DNA of 5,842 nt from contig JAQTRB010000118.1 of the NCBI GenBank assembly GCA_028712015.1, positions 1 to 5,842 on the forward strand, given 5' to 3'. The position numbers and the translations under genes were made by a program. Shown here piece by piece: positions 5,290-5,842 of the stretch (within the stretch, counting starts at the first letter, position 1; every line of letters begins with the position of its first letter). This stretch comes from Syntrophales bacterium. Lineage in GTDB: Bacteria; Desulfobacterota; Syntrophia; Syntrophales; UBA5619. The notes under the pieces are model-generated. The model was not told the DNA's origin. It made no database searches and saw only the letters and a list, made by a program, of their open reading frames with translations.

Positions 5290-5842
5290 TTATGCCCAGC
5301 CGCGAAGCCTCATTGCCTCGACGACGCGCTCAACCGCCACGACGTAAGCGGCTTGGCGCATATTGATGTTATACCTCTTGGAGGTGTTGAGGACCGCATG
5401 GTAGGCGGTGGTCATCTTTTTATCCAGACGTTTGTACACAACGTCCTCTTCCCAGTAGTACATGTAGAAGTTCTGGACCATTTCGAAGTAGGAGACGGTC
5501 ACGCCGCCCGCGTTGCAGAGAAAATCGGGGATGACGTGGACGCCGTTCTTGTGGAGGATCTCGTCCGCCTCGGGCGATGTGGGCCCGTTGGCGAGTTCGG
5601 CAACGATCTTCGCCCGGACCTGCGGCGCGTTCTCTTCCGTGATCACGTTTTCCAGGGCCGAGGGGAACAAGATGTCCACGTCCAGTTCAAGGATCTGTCT
5701 ATCGCTGATTGTTTTTGCGCCCGGGAAGTTGCAGACGGTGGAGGTTTTTGTCTTGTGCTTGCCGACGGCCTCCGCATTGAGCCCGTCGTCGTTCAGGATG
5801 CATCCCTTGGAGTCGCTGACGGCGATGACCTTGCAGCCGAAC
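5290..5842 (-). CDS. Glutamate dehydrogenase (Glu/Leu/Phe/Val dehydrogenase family), C-terminal part
   Basis: This is the 3' portion (183 residues plus stop) of a cytoplasmic NAD(P)-dependent amino-acid dehydrogenase; the 5' end lies beyond the right edge. The frame is open to the edge, so the GTG near 5679 is an internal Val codon, not a start. Visible from N to C: GCKVIAVSDSKG, the end of the Rossmann fold's second strand with its Asp; LELDVDILFPSALENVIT; ANGPTSPEADEIL; IPDFLCNAGGVTVSYFEMVQN; and the C-terminal helices with NMRQAAYVVAVERVVEAM and LRGWA. These are characteristic of hexameric glutamate dehydrogenases rather than leucine or phenylalanine dehydrogenases. Two positions look unusual against the family pattern I know: AELANGP where AEGANGP is common, and FLCNAGG where xLANAGG is common. 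It runs towards the dehydrogenase gene and ends at its own terminator. NAD versus NADP use cannot be settled from this part. Confidence 0.9.
   Translation of the reverse strand, partial: FGCKVIAVSDSKGCILNDDGLNAEAVGKHKTKTSTVCNFPGAKTISDRQILELDVDILFPSALENVITEENAPQVRAKIVAELANGPTSPEADEILHKNGVHVIPDFLCNAGGVTVSYFEMVQNFYMYYWEEDVVYKRLDKKMTTAYHAVLNTSKRYNINMRQAAYVVAVERVVEAMRLRGWA

Overview
The window reads as a piece of a Gram-negative chromosome, most likely an anaerobic, metabolically versatile bacterium of the Desulfobacterota/Syntrophobacterales type. That placement is inference: it rests on the gene mix (membrane-fusion efflux adaptor, methylmalonate-semialdehyde-type dehydrogenase, catabolic glutamate dehydrogenase) and on overall protein style, and no rRNA or other marker is present. 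No CRISPR array, tRNA, rRNA, complete insertion sequence or phage gene was found.

Left part (minus strand, 1-2284): a divergent, short PRPP synthetase (2284 to 1406) is followed after 140 bases by a periplasmic adaptor (HlyD/MacA family) of a tripartite efflux or export system (1265 to 48). The pump partner expected next to the adaptor would lie beyond the left edge. A 322-base, partly very AT-rich intergenic region (2285-2606) separates PRPP synthetase from the divergent right-hand genes and carries a good sigma70-like -35 element plus an imperfect palindrome that may be an operator.

Middle part (plus strand, 2607-4938): a FadR-type GntR regulator with an FCD ligand domain is followed after 16 bases by a CoA-acylating aldehyde dehydrogenase of the methylmalonate-semialdehyde dehydrogenase family. 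They look like a two-gene operon in which the regulator senses a small carboxylate and controls itself and the dehydrogenase. The regulator is visibly richer in A+T than the dehydrogenase. The dehydrogenase departs from the family pattern at several conserved cofactor and active-site positions, so its substrate is uncertain.

Right part (4939-5842): a 351-base gap holds the decayed 3' end of an ABC-transporter ATPase gene (about 5021-5158, plus strand) with an in-frame stop, then a GC-rich hairpin that serves as terminator for a convergent minus-strand glutamate dehydrogenase, of which only the C-terminal 183 residues are in the window. The least expected item is the ABC ATPase relic: its H-loop region and the segment after the stop can both be recognised in the same reading frame.
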